From: Neisseria musculi
GTDB taxonomy: Bacteria > Pseudomonadota > Gammaproteobacteria > Burkholderiales > Neisseriaceae
Length of the DNA: 64,000 nucleotides
Assembly: GCF_014297595.2 (NCBI RefSeq)
Contig: NZ_CP060414.2
Location: 992,001 to 1,056,000, forward strand
Direction: 5' to 3'
Shown here: in pieces, positions 38,667 to 46,076 of the stretch
Numbering within the stretch: position 1 is the first letter of the stretch
How the letters are laid out: the number at the start of each line of letters is the position of its first letter
Position numbers and translations under genes: made by a program
Notes under the pieces: generated by a model
Told to the model about the DNA's origin: nothing
Database searches by the model: none
The model's input: only the letters and a program-made list of their open reading frames with translations

Positions 38667-39625
38667 ATGTCTAAAAAATCGCGCAATTATTCACAATCCC
38701 TTGATTCGGTGGTTTTCGGCTGTTACGGCTGCCGGAAAACTTTGAGTGAGCGCCTGAGTGGGGGGAGGATGAACCGGCTCGGGCGCATCACCCTTTCCGT
38801 TATTTCGCGGTGTGCCCTAGCTGCGGGGGAGAAGTCGAGCAGGCGCAGTATCACGTTAATTTGATTAAGGCGTGGTGCAATGCGACTGGGCCGAAGACGG
38901 ACGAGGGCAAGGCAGCGACGGCTAAGAATTTGGAAGGACACCCGACGCCTGAAGAGGCGAAGCGCACGCGGTTTAATGCGATGAAGCATGGGCTGAATGC
39001 TCGGGTGGCTCAGTATTTCCCAGCAAAACCCGACCGATACGCGGCGTGTGAAACCTGCGATATTGACCGGGCTTTTTGCGCTGCGCAGCCTGCCTGCCAG
39101 AAGCAGACGCAGCTTTTTATGCTGCATCAGGCGGCATTCGAGCAGCGCGACCCGAAACACTTAATACCGATTTATGCGGATATACAGGCGGGTATTACCG
39201 CCATCATGCAGCAGATTTTGCAGACAATTCTGAAAGAAGGCGTGTCGTTGCGCACGCCTGCTTGGGCGGTGGATAAAGACGGCGGCGTGGTGATTGCGGA
39301 ATACGAAGATTTGGCGACAGGTCAACGCCGCACGATTTATGAAGTTAAAGCGCACCCGTTATTGCGCTCGCTGCAAGACTTTTTATCGAAAAACGGTATG
39401 TCGCTGGCGGATATGGGCATGACGCCGCGCGTAATCGAGCAGGAAGAAGCGGCGATGGGTAGGCTGGCTCAAGACGGCGAAGCACAGCAGTCGTTGATGG
39501 AATATTCGCAGCGGCAGGCGTTGGCGTTGGAGAATTTGGCGGATTTGGCCAAGCGCGCGAATGCCAAAAAGATGCAAGACCCCGTGTTGATTGAATACCA
39601 GCAGCAGAACGGTGGTGAAAAGTGA
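38667..39625 (+). pseudogene. Phage small-terminase-like protein, frameshifted at a G6 tract
   Basis: The gene starts at ATG 38667 (MSKKSRNYSQSLDSV) and shifts frame at a run of six G (38760-38765); beyond it the frame from 38810 onward runs 271 codons to 39625. Joined, the two parts form an N-terminal zinc ribbon (CYGC then CPSC) followed by a helical protein (TGPKTDEGKAATAKN, RFNAMKHGLNARVAQYFPAKP, more Cys pairs CETC and CQKQ). Its place before small zinc-ribbon genes and the start of a large terminase makes a small-terminase or packaging role likely. I do not know the family by name. The shift could be phase variation, decay or a sequence error. Confidence 0.6.
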
Positions 39626-39777
39626 ACAGCAACGATGAATATCAAACGCATTGCGAACAATGCGGGGCAGAGCTGACCGGAGAAGAAAAACTTTGCTACG
39701 GCTGGCTGTGCCCTGCTTGCGATGACGAAGTGCATCAGGCGTGTTTGGCAGAGATTGAGGAAAAGGAAAAACCATGA
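39622..39777 (+). CDS. Small phage zinc-ribbon protein
   Basis: A GTG start overlaps the previous stop (GTGA). The 51-residue product has two CXXC pairs (CEQCGAEL and CPACDDE) with EEKLCYGWL between them and an acidic tail. It is probably a DNA- or protein-binding zinc ribbon. The tight overlaps on both sides show it belongs to the terminase operon. Confidence 0.65.
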   Translation: MNSNDEYQTHCEQCGAELTGEEKLCYGWLCPACDDEVHQACLAEIEEKEKP

Positions 39778-39938
39778 TGCCGTCTGAAAACTGTGAAGCG
39801 TGCGGCGAAAAAATGACGCATGAAGAGCAACTCGAGTTTTTGTTTATGTGCTGGAAATGCCATGAAGAAGAATCAGCTTATTTAAATCAGGCTTTTGGAT
39901 TGACTGATGAGCACAGCCGCCCAACGCATCAAGGTTAA
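39774..39938 (+). CDS. Second small phage zinc-ribbon protein
   Basis: ATG at 39774 overlaps the previous stop (ATGA); a second ATG follows at 39777. The 54-residue product has CEACGEKM and CWKCHEEE and an acidic, hydrophilic tail. It is a near paralogue in design to the gene before it. An AT-type uptake sequence (ATGCCGTCTGAA) covers codons 2-5. It overlaps the following terminase gene by 32 bases. Confidence 0.6.
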   Translation: MMPSENCEACGEKMTHEEQLEFLFMCWKCHEEESAYLNQAFGLTDEHSRPTHQG

Positions 39939-40149
39939 GCACCGCGCCGAAGCGGAAATTATGCGCTATGCCAAGCCCGACCCGGAAACGGGGGTAAAGC
40001 CGCACGCGCTTTGGCACAAGCATGTGCACAATGTCGACCTTGACCCGATGCAGTGTCTGAAAATGCAGGAAATGGATGATAACCGCAGCACGGTTGATTT
40101 TTCCTGCCGTCGGATGAAGCCGCGCGCGAAAAATCGGCGCGTTTGTTGA
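39907..40149 (+). pseudogene. Large terminase subunit, N-terminal fragment cut by a Mu-like prophage
   Basis: The frame begins MSTAAQRIKVKHRAEAEIMRYA and continues to DRSTV-type sequence NRSTVDFSCRR, after which large terminases of this type continue TGKT (Walker A of the packaging ATPase). Here the phage coding sequence stops at about base 40114, and the last 12 codons (from MKPRAKN) are read from the invading Mu-like end. The truncation removes the whole ATPase and nuclease. Family knowledge of the expected continuation is from memory of phage terminases; the abrupt change at a Mu-type end is seen in the sequence. Confidence 0.65.
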
Positions 40150-40185
40150 GATAAATCGGATTTAAATTTGTTTCACCGTGTGAAA
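40115..40185. mobile_element. Right end of a Mu-like prophage
   Basis: TGAAGCCGCGCGCGAAAAA starts at 40115 and differs at only two or three positions from the right end of phage Mu (TGAAGCGGCGCACGAAAAA). As in Mu, an AT-rich stretch with further GAAA/TTTCA-type transposase-binding-like sequence follows (GTTTCACCGTGTGAAAT, 40169-40185). The terminal TG dinucleotide is at the edge of the interrupted terminase gene. The prophage extends from here to the right, beyond the window; its left end is not seen. Confidence 0.75.
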
Positions 40186-40257
40186 TACTTTTGCAAATTA
40201 TACCGAACTCGGGAAAGCAGAATGACAAAAGCAACTACATCGTCGCTTTTGTTTTTT

Positions 40258-41028
40258 CTACCAGTTACAGATGACCAGCTCACCGCTGGTCTTTTGCGTT
40301 TTATCACGGCCAACTGAATAGGCCAACTCCAGCCTATGAATACGGAAATCTTTAAACAGCTTCCGAATATCCGGGTGGTCGTTGATGGAAAGCATGACCT
40401 TGCCTTTGCACTCCGCCATCATTTTGGCCAACAGCTCATACTGCGGCCAGTCAAAGGCTCTGTCGTAGCCTGCAAGCTGCCAGTACGGCGGGTCGGCGTA
40501 GAAGAAGGTGTGTTCGCGGTCGTAGCGTTTGAAGCACTTTTCCCACGGTTCGTTCTCGATGTACACACCGTTCAGCCTTTGCTGTGCGGCTTTCAGACGG
40601 CCTGCGATGTCGGCGGCGGTAAAGCCGCGGCCGGTGGTGGCCGTGCCGAAGTGTTGGTCAACCGTTTTACCGCCGAAAGCGGTGTGTTGAAGGTAGAAGA
40701 AGCGTGCGGCACGTTGGATGTCGGTCATCGCTTCGGTCGGGGTGGATTGCAGGCGGGCGAACACCTCTCTACTGGTCAGCGTCCACTCGAATTGGCGTAC
40801 GAACTCGTCGAAATGGTGCTGAACCACGCGATACAAATTGATGAGCTGACCGTTGATATCGTTGAGCACCTCACACTTGGCCGGTTGCGGCCGCAGGAAA
40901 AACAATGCCGCGCCACCGGCGAAGAGCTCAACGTAGCAAGTATGCTCGGGAAACATCGGAATCAGGTGTTTGGCCAAACGGCGTTTACCACCCATCCATG
41001 GAACAATTGGCAGAGGCTTTTGAGTCAT
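40258..41028 (-). CDS. Phage DNA adenine methylase (Dam family)
   Basis: The 256-residue product is a D12-class N6-adenine methyltransferase. PWMGGKRRLAKHLIP (10-24) and ELFAGGAALFF (34-44) form the SAM site, and DPPY (179-182) is the catalytic motif. ATG at 41028 has AGGAG seven bases upstream, so the longer frame from 41067 is not used. It lies directly downstream of com near the prophage right end, the place of mom in Mu; Mu-like phages of Neisseria and Haemophilus also carry com-dam here. It probably modifies phage DNA against restriction. No partner restriction enzyme is present. Confidence 0.93.
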   Translation of the reverse strand: MTQKPLPIVPWMGGKRRLAKHLIPMFPEHTCYVELFAGGAALFFLRPQPAKCEVLNDINGQLINLYRVVQHHFDEFVRQFEWTLTSREVFARLQSTPTEAMTDIQRAARFFYLQHTAFGGKTVDQHFGTATTGRGFTAADIAGRLKAAQQRLNGVYIENEPWEKCFKRYDREHTFFYADPPYWQLAGYDRAFDWPQYELLAKMMAECKGKVMLSINDHPDIRKLFKDFRIHRLELAYSVGRDKTQKTSGELVICNW

Positions 41029-41078
41029 GATTACTCCTATATAGTAAGTATCGGTACTCAAAGGCACTCAGGTCTGAA

Positions 41079-41186
41079 TTATTGGGTTTTAAACTGATTG
41101 AGCAATTTGCAGCGCGGACACTTGATTTCAAAGCAGCCACGGCCAACAGCCAACAATTTAAAACAATTTTTGCAACGGTGTTTCAT
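41079..41186 (-). CDS. com: Com translational activator (Mu family)
   Basis: This 35-residue gene has two zinc-binding pairs, CKNC (5-8) and CPRC (23-26), and the Com-type pattern KNCFKLLA then FEIKCPRCKLLNQ. In Mu, Com binds the mom mRNA leader and opens its ribosome site. Here it ends 50 bases before the Dam-type gene, so it likely controls the methylase in the same way. A zinc-ribbon of this kind at the prophage right end is diagnostic of Mu-like phages. Confidence 0.85.
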   Translation of the reverse strand: MKHRCKNCFKLLAVGRGCFEIKCPRCKLLNQFKTQ

Positions 41187-41435
41187 TTTTCGCAGTACCT
41201 TTTACGTTAGTGATAAAATACCGCTGCCTCGCGAGGTGGCGGCCTTGAAGCTAACGCAGGCCAATTCTGCTTGGCTGGCGTGTCGGTGTTACCGCACCGG
41301 CACGTCGCCGTCTTTATATCTTTGTTCGGCCGTCTGTTTCAGACGGCCTTATATATTGCACCCCATGAAAAGGGGTGCATTTTTACATTCTACCCCTTGA
41401 CAAGTCCGAACAACCGACTTTCAAAGGGGTCTGAA
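41187..41435. other. Junction of Mu-like and filamentous prophage
   Basis: No gene. It should hold the com promoter, the left end of the filamentous prophage, a CCTCGCGAGG palindrome (41226-41235), an inverted uptake-sequence pair (41328-41348) and a terminator (41357-41384). The exact joint cannot be placed by eye; ACCCCTTGAC at 41393-41402 recurs at 48213-48222. Confidence 0.45.
41357..41384 (+). terminator. Hairpin terminator at the left end of the filamentous prophage
   Basis: TGCACCCC and GGGGTGCA enclose seven bases and are followed by five T residues. Confidence 0.75.
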
Positions 41436-41666
41436 ATGTCATTAGCTTACTACACCGTAACGCCCGAACCCGAAATTTTTCCCAAAGCCTACATCGTCCG
41501 CGTATTCCGTGAATCAAATAACGATTGCGTTTGTCTGCAAACCGTCAATTTTCCTATCCGAAACCCTGACCTGCCGAACAAAACCCTGTCTGAAGCCGAC
41601 ACGTTCGGGCGTATGACCGTTAAGAAACTGATTGACTGTCATGTGATGGCGAAAGCGGGTTCTTGA
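41436..41666 (+). CDS. Conserved small filamentous-phage protein
   Basis: ATG at 41436 has an AAAGGGG site and gives 76 residues (MSLAYYTVTPEPEIFPKAYIVRVF, then RESNNDCVCLQTVNFP). It directly precedes the replication initiator by one base, the place of the first gene of Neisseria Nf/MDA phages. I do not know a function; a role in replication or regulation is suggested only by position. Confidence 0.6.
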   Translation: MSLAYYTVTPEPEIFPKAYIVRVFRESNNDCVCLQTVNFPIRNPDLPNKTLSEADTFGRMTVKKLIDCHVMAKAGS

Positions 41667-41667
41667 G

Positions 41668-42893
41668 ATGGCGCACAGAACGTACAGAATCAAGCCCAAC
41701 CCCGCCCGTTTCGGCGGCGGTTGGAATCTGCAGCTAATCGAAGCCGGAAAAATCATGCTCACAAAAAACGAACCTGCAAACCCATGCCCGCATGGTTTTG
41801 GGTTTGCCGGCCAAATCCATCACGATTTGGCTTTGCCGGCCTGCAAATTAGGCGGCCAATCTTGGATTGAAGCGGGGGGTGTGTCCATGAGTACCCGCTG
41901 CTGCCCCGAATGCCGCCAGTACCGCCAAACGTCCGCTTTTTCGGGCGTTTTGGGCTGCGTCTGTGATGTATGCGCCGTAGCGGCGCAAAGCGCGAAGCGC
42001 GGCGCGCTTTCTTGTCTTAATAGTAACAACTGCATCGGGAATCATGCTGCAGGCATGAAAGGCAGTAAAAACAAGCAATTGCCAAAATTTCATGAAAGGT
42101 TTGAAAGCGAAGCGGCAAAAGAGAGCGCAAAACTGAATGTGTTTTCGACTTCGCACAAGAAATCTGCAACCGCGTTGGAATTAAACGTACACCAATTCAT
42201 ACAAACATTTGGCCTAAACCATGTCGGCTTTTTAACTCTAACCTTTGCCGATGACGTGCAGGACGTAAAAGAAGCCGGCCGCCGCTTTCACAGTCTGCGC
42301 ACAAACTTTCTGAGTAAACATTTCAAACACTGCATCTGCGTGTATGGGCGCACCAAGAAAGGCCGTATTCACTTCCACCTAATCGTAAACACCCGTGAAG
42401 ATACGGCGTGGGCTGAACTTTGCCACGATTGCCGCCCGTGGCTACCAAAGTGCCAACCCCGCATTGCGCCGGTTTTGGAAGCTGATACGAGAAAACGTGG
42501 GCAGATACGGTTTCGGCCGCGCCGAACTGCTGCCGGTCAAAACCAACAGCAAAGGCTTGTCGCGCTATGTCGCCAAGTACATTGCCAAGCATATTGACAG
42601 CCGTCTTCCCGAAGACAAGGGCTATAGGCTTATCCGCACCACCATTGACAAAAAAAGCCTTTGGAAGATTGCCACATCAAACTTTTCGTTCCGCTCTGCC
42701 GGTTCGGCCCGATGGCGGCGCAAGCTGCAAAACCGGGTTGTGGCCGTTGGGCCGTATCTCAAAAGATGCCGTTGAAGTCAGGGGATTGGTGATACCCGAT
42801 ATAACCGAAGAGAATTACAACATCGTTTTAAGTGAAACCATCAGCCCCAAATGGGCATTTTTGAACCGCGGAATTATCGGAAAGCGGCCTTAA
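41668..42893 (+). pseudogene. Filamentous-phage replication initiator (rolling-circle), frameshifted
   Basis: Frame 1 (from ATG 41668) has Cys-rich segments (CCPECRQY, CVCDVC), FLTLTFADDVQD and the HUH metal motif in GRIHFHLIVNTRED. Near 42400 the frame changes and the protein continues as GLNFATIAARGYQSANPALRRFW, then KGLSRYVAKYIAKHID with the catalytic Tyr/Lys motif of rolling-circle initiators. Near 42760 a second shift leads to DAVEVRGLVIPDITEENY and the stop at 42893. The intact protein would be about 405 residues. As read, no functional initiator is made. Confidence 0.75.
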
Positions 42894-42906
42894 GAAAGGA
42901 AAAGCC

Positions 42907-43094
42907 ATGAGCAACAAAACCCCAACCCCGCAGCCGCCCGTTCAAGGCATTTACATGACCGCCGCCTTTGACCACCGCATGATGGTGAGAGAGCGCAAAA
43001 ACGATGACGGCAGTTACAGCAAAACCAACTCTTGACCGTGCGCGTATTCCCGCGCGCCTTTAAAGACAACGTGTACTACTCGGACGAAAGCTGA
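42907..43094 (+). pseudogene. Small filamentous-phage DNA-binding-like protein, frameshifted
   Basis: ATG at 42907 with a GAAAGGAAAA site. The first frame (MSNKTPTPQPPVQGIYMTAAFDHRMM onward) stops after KTNS; one base out of phase the next block LTVRVFPRAFKDNVYYSDES runs to a TGA at 43092-43094. Its place between the initiator and the major coat gene, its size (about 62 residues) and basic character are those of a pV-like single-strand DNA-binding protein. A single-base indel near 43033 breaks it. Confidence 0.5.
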
Positions 43095-43187
43095 ACAAAG
43101 ATTCAGGGCTTGGGCGGTGTGCCTTGAATTGACCCCTTAAACACCGCCGACCTGTTTTTACTTACTAAACTTTGAAAGGAAAAAATC

Positions 43188-43412
43188 ATGAAAAACCTGA
43201 AAGACAAAATGTATAAAGCTATGGCAGTCGCCACAATGACCGCCATGCCAGCCGTTGCATTGGCCGATGATGCCGATCTGCTTGGTGCCGTCAAAACCGA
43301 AACCGGCGGTTTGAAAGCAGGTGTTTTGTCGATTGGTGCGGTAGTAGTGGGCATCTCTATTGCCTTTGCGCTCGTGCGCATCGGCAAACGCGGTGCAGAC
43401 TCTGTAGGCTAA
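43188..43412 (+). CDS. Filamentous-phage major coat protein (pVIII-like)
   Basis: The 74-residue product has a signal peptide (KDKMYKAMAVATMTAMPAVALA, cleavage after about residue 26), a short acidic segment (DDADLLGAVKTETGG), one membrane helix (LSIGAVVVGISIAFALVRI) and a basic end (GKRGADSVG). This is the layout of inovirus major coat proteins that wait in the inner membrane before extrusion. It has an AAAGGAAA site and is intact. Confidence 0.85.
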   Translation: MKNLKDKMYKAMAVATMTAMPAVALADDADLLGAVKTETGGLKAGVLSIGAVVVGISIAFALVRIGKRGADSVG

Positions 43413-43421
43413 GGTGCAGTC

Positions 43422-43730
43422 ATGGGTTATCAGGTAGGCCGAATCTGCCATCAAACGCATGAAGAAGCAACAAACGCCGTGATGACCCAAGTTTTGCCTA
43501 CAATCGACAAAGACGGGGTGTTACACCACCCCGTTTTTAAAGGCAAAACGTGGGTTTACAAAGAACAGCCCGTAAAGTTGACTTTCCCTCAATGTGAATA
43601 TGGTCAATACCATCAAGCAGGAAAGGAAATAGGCATAGGGCTGTCAACAGCCGCTGCCGTGCTGTTTGTGGTTGTGGTGGCCGTAAAAGCGGTCGGAATG
43701 ATGGGAAATGACGGAACTGAAGAAAGATGA
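43422..43730 (+). CDS. Filamentous-phage membrane protein (minor virion candidate)
   Basis: The 102-residue protein is soluble for about 70 residues (with Cys10 and Cys58) and has one C-terminal membrane helix (about 73-90, LSTAAAVLFVVVVAVKAV). It lies nine bases after the coat gene and overlaps tspB by four bases (ATGA). Genes of this shape in this place occur in Neisseria MDA/Nf prophages. The function is unknown; a minor coat or assembly protein is likely. Confidence 0.65.
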   Translation: MGYQVGRICHQTHEEATNAVMTQVLPTIDKDGVLHHPVFKGKTWVYKEQPVKLTFPQCEYGQYHQAGKEIGIGLSTAAAVLFVVVVAVKAVGMMGNDGTEER

Positions 43731-45643
43731 GAAATGTTACCCGAAATGGAATTTGCACTTGGACTGCTTCCCGCTCTTTGCGGCTCGCTGTGCTTACTTG
43801 TTTCAGCCTTAACGCTGCGTTAAGCCCGCTGGCCGCATGGGCAGACGTACCCACGCCCCCGACCGCATACCACAAACAGATAGATACCAGCTTCCCAAGC
43901 GGCCAAGCCTTGCTGAATCAGGGCTACAACCCCAAAACGGGGGTATTGAAAGTAGAGAACCGCCCGCAGGGAAAACCGACCGTAACCACCAACGGTCAGA
44001 CGGTAACAGGTACGCGAAACACCAATGTGGTGGTTACTGATAAATACGGCAACAAGGTAAAAGTGCCGTCAAGAATTACGCAAACGGCCAATGCTGCTGT
44101 GATTGCAAGTTATGTTGGAAATAGTCTTGCTGAAGGTATTTCAAAATATGGTAATCAGTCAGTTAATGATTATAAAGATGGCCGCTTTGGTGATATGGGG
44201 CGGTCTGTTGCTGGCGGAGTTGCAACAACACTTGATGCTTTGAGTGGTGGGGTTTTGGGGTCTGTTTGGGGCGTTGTCGATAATGCGACCGGCTCGAATA
44301 TTACGGGCGGTAATCCGTCTTCGGTTTCAAACACTATTAAAAAGTTGCAAGAATCTGCTGACAATTTCCATAAAGAAATGTATGGCGGGGGAAATCCGTC
44401 AAGCCCTTCCTACAACAAAGGGAATCCATCATCACCGTCAACAGCCAACCCGTCTTCACCATCAACAGGCACACCTGCCCGACCGGGCAACCCCTCCAAT
44501 CCGTCTGTTAGCGGCGGGGCTTCTTCTTCGGGGCTGGGTTCTGCTGCCGCTGCTGCCGCTTCTGCACAAAAAACCGCAGAAAGAAACGGAGATGTTGGTA
44601 ATGCGGTTGGTAATGCCGCATTAAAAAAAGCCGCCGACACTGCCGCAAATGCTGCCGAAGCCAAAGCCAGGCACGAGCAGGCGAAGGAAGCGGCAAAAAA
44701 AGGTAACGAAGTTTACCAAGTCGTATTGAACTATACAGACTACGGCGTAGAACCCGTTCGAAGCAAATATAAAAGGCTAGGGGCTTATACTGATAAACAA
44801 TCAACTTCAATTGCGAGATATGACAGTAAAGGCCGCAGAACAATTATTAAATCTTCGTTTTTGGATTCCTATTTGCCGGGTAGTTTGAAAGGCTCGGGTG
44901 TTGCGGCTGTGAATACAGATTTGGTCAGTGTGAATACACCCGAACCGACACCGCCTACTGCTGAAGATATGAACCTTTCAGGTGGTGAAGTCGAGCAAAT
45001 TCTGCGGCGCATGTTTGAAAACCAGCAAACCAACCATCGCGAAATGATGAACCAGTTGGTCCGCATTGCCGCCAACACCGCTCCTACTGCCCCGACAGAT
45101 TCACCTCCGCCGACCCAAACAGACGGTACGGGCAAACAAGTGATACGAAAAAGCGTGGTAGATGAAGCAACCACATCAAAAAGCGTTCAAAAAAATACCG
45201 TGAAAAGCGCACCTTATACACCTATGGGCAGCAACCAAGCCCAGCAAACCGAAGTTACGGTAAATAATGACGGCAGCGTAACCACAAGGATTATTCCGCG
45301 TCCCGATTTGAAAGCCAACAGCAGTCAAGCCCCGACACGCTCTCCCGTTACCCCCGATGCGGCCAATCCGTCAAACCCTGCCGTGGCCGATGCCGCCAAC
45401 CCGTCTCAAACGGTACCGAACCAAACAGGGAATCAGCAAAACCAGCAGAACCAACAGAACAATCAGCAGAACCCGCAACAGCGCGATTTCTGCGAGAGAA
45501 ACCCGCAAGCGGCGCAATGCGCGGATTTGGGCAGTGCCGATTACGAAGATTTGGATATACCCGAAAACGGTATAGATTTGGAATTGAAACCGCTTGACGT
45601 ATTCAGTACAGACGGCGTCTGCCCTGAAAACGTTTCCTTTTAG
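43727..45643 (+). CDS. tspB: TspB-like adsorption/IgG-binding protein, ends at an in-frame amber
   Basis: TspB is the large pIII-like protein of Neisseria filamentous prophages; in meningococcus it binds human IgG. The 638-residue frame has a signal peptide (cleavage after about residue 39, AWA-D), a central region with repeated NPSSPS blocks (about 220-260), Ala-rich helices, Pro/Asn/Gln-rich repeats (about 540-590) and the typical C-terminal domain start FCERNPQAAQCADLG and LELKPLDVFSTDGVCPENVSF. There a TAG (45641-45643) interrupts it; the same frame then continues for 44 codons through the membrane anchor (45644-45778). As read, the product lacks the anchor. Confidence 0.82.
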   Translation: MRNVTRNGICTWTASRSLRLAVLTCFSLNAALSPLAAWADVPTPPTAYHKQIDTSFPSGQALLNQGYNPKTGVLKVENRPQGKPTVTTNGQTVTGTRNTNVVVTDKYGNKVKVPSRITQTANAAVIASYVGNSLAEGISKYGNQSVNDYKDGRFGDMGRSVAGGVATTLDALSGGVLGSVWGVVDNATGSNITGGNPSSVSNTIKKLQESADNFHKEMYGGGNPSSPSYNKGNPSSPSTANPSSPSTGTPARPGNPSNPSVSGGASSSGLGSAAAAAASAQKTAERNGDVGNAVGNAALKKAADTAANAAEAKARHEQAKEAAKKGNEVYQVVLNYTDYGVEPVRSKYKRLGAYTDKQSTSIARYDSKGRRTIIKSSFLDSYLPGSLKGSGVAAVNTDLVSVNTPEPTPPTAEDMNLSGGEVEQILRRMFENQQTNHREMMNQLVRIAANTAPTAPTDSPPPTQTDGTGKQVIRKSVVDEATTSKSVQKNTVKSAPYTPMGSNQAQQTEVTVNNDGSVTTRIIPRPDLKANSSQAPTRSPVTPDAANPSNPAVADAANPSQTVPNQTGNQQNQQNQQNNQQNPQQRDFCERNPQAAQCADLGSADYEDLDIPENGIDLELKPLDVFSTDGVCPENVSF

Positions 45644-45778
45644 TTCGGCGCATTGGGCAGCTTTGAATTTGATTATGCCTATATTTGTAATGTCTTACGC
45701 TTGATACGCCCGATTTTGATAACCGCCACCATCATTACCTGCGGCTTTGTGGCATACGGCGCGGTTAAGGAGCTTTGA
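45644..45778 (+). other. TspB C-terminal membrane anchor beyond the amber codon
   Basis: In frame with tspB, the sequence reads FGALGSFEFDYAYICNVLRL and then IRPILITATIITCGFVAYGA before VKEL and TGA (45776-45778). This is the normal anchor of pIII/TspB proteins. It has no start codon of its own, so it is expressed only by readthrough of the TAG or not at all. Confidence 0.75.
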
Positions 45779-45779
45779 A

Positions 45780-46058
45780 ATGTGGGGTAACCTGATTACA
45801 GGCGTTTTGATGAACGTTGCAGGCCGTGTGATTGCCGCGCTGGGTTTGTCGTTTGTCTCTTATGTCGGCATCAACGAGATACAGGCTTTTCTTCTATCAC
45901 AAGTTCAAGAACATATCGGGGGTGTGCCTGCCGATGCTTTAAATCTTGCCTACATTGCAGGTATCGGCGTGTGCCTCAACTGGGTATTCGGCACTTTCTC
46001 GTTTGTCGCATCACTGAAAGCCGTTTCGAAGCTGTCGGCAGGTATTCAAAGAAAATAA
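45780..46058 (+). CDS. pVI-like minor coat protein (DUF2523)
   Basis: ATG at 45780 follows the tspB frame at once. The 92-residue product (MWGNLITGVLMNVAGRVIAALG...) has three hydrophobic helices and the DUF2523 pattern, the family of filamentous phage end-cap proteins that pair with TspB/pIII and precede the Zot gene. It is intact. Confidence 0.8.
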   Translation: MWGNLITGVLMNVAGRVIAALGLSFVSYVGINEIQAFLLSQVQEHIGGVPADALNLAYIAGIGVCLNWVFGTFSFVASLKAVSKLSAGIQRK

Positions 46059-46076
46059 ATTCTAAGGAAAACAGAA

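Noticed and set aside
38810..39625. Treating the GTG at 38810 as the native start of the terminase-like protein
   Set aside because: The upstream frame gives the missing first zinc-ribbon pair (CYGC) and a good ATG, and the two halves are joined by one base at a G6 tract, so a frameshift is more likely.
40336..41097. A 253-codon plus-strand frame over dam
   Set aside because: Shadow of the methylase, which has FAGG and DPPY motifs on the minus strand.
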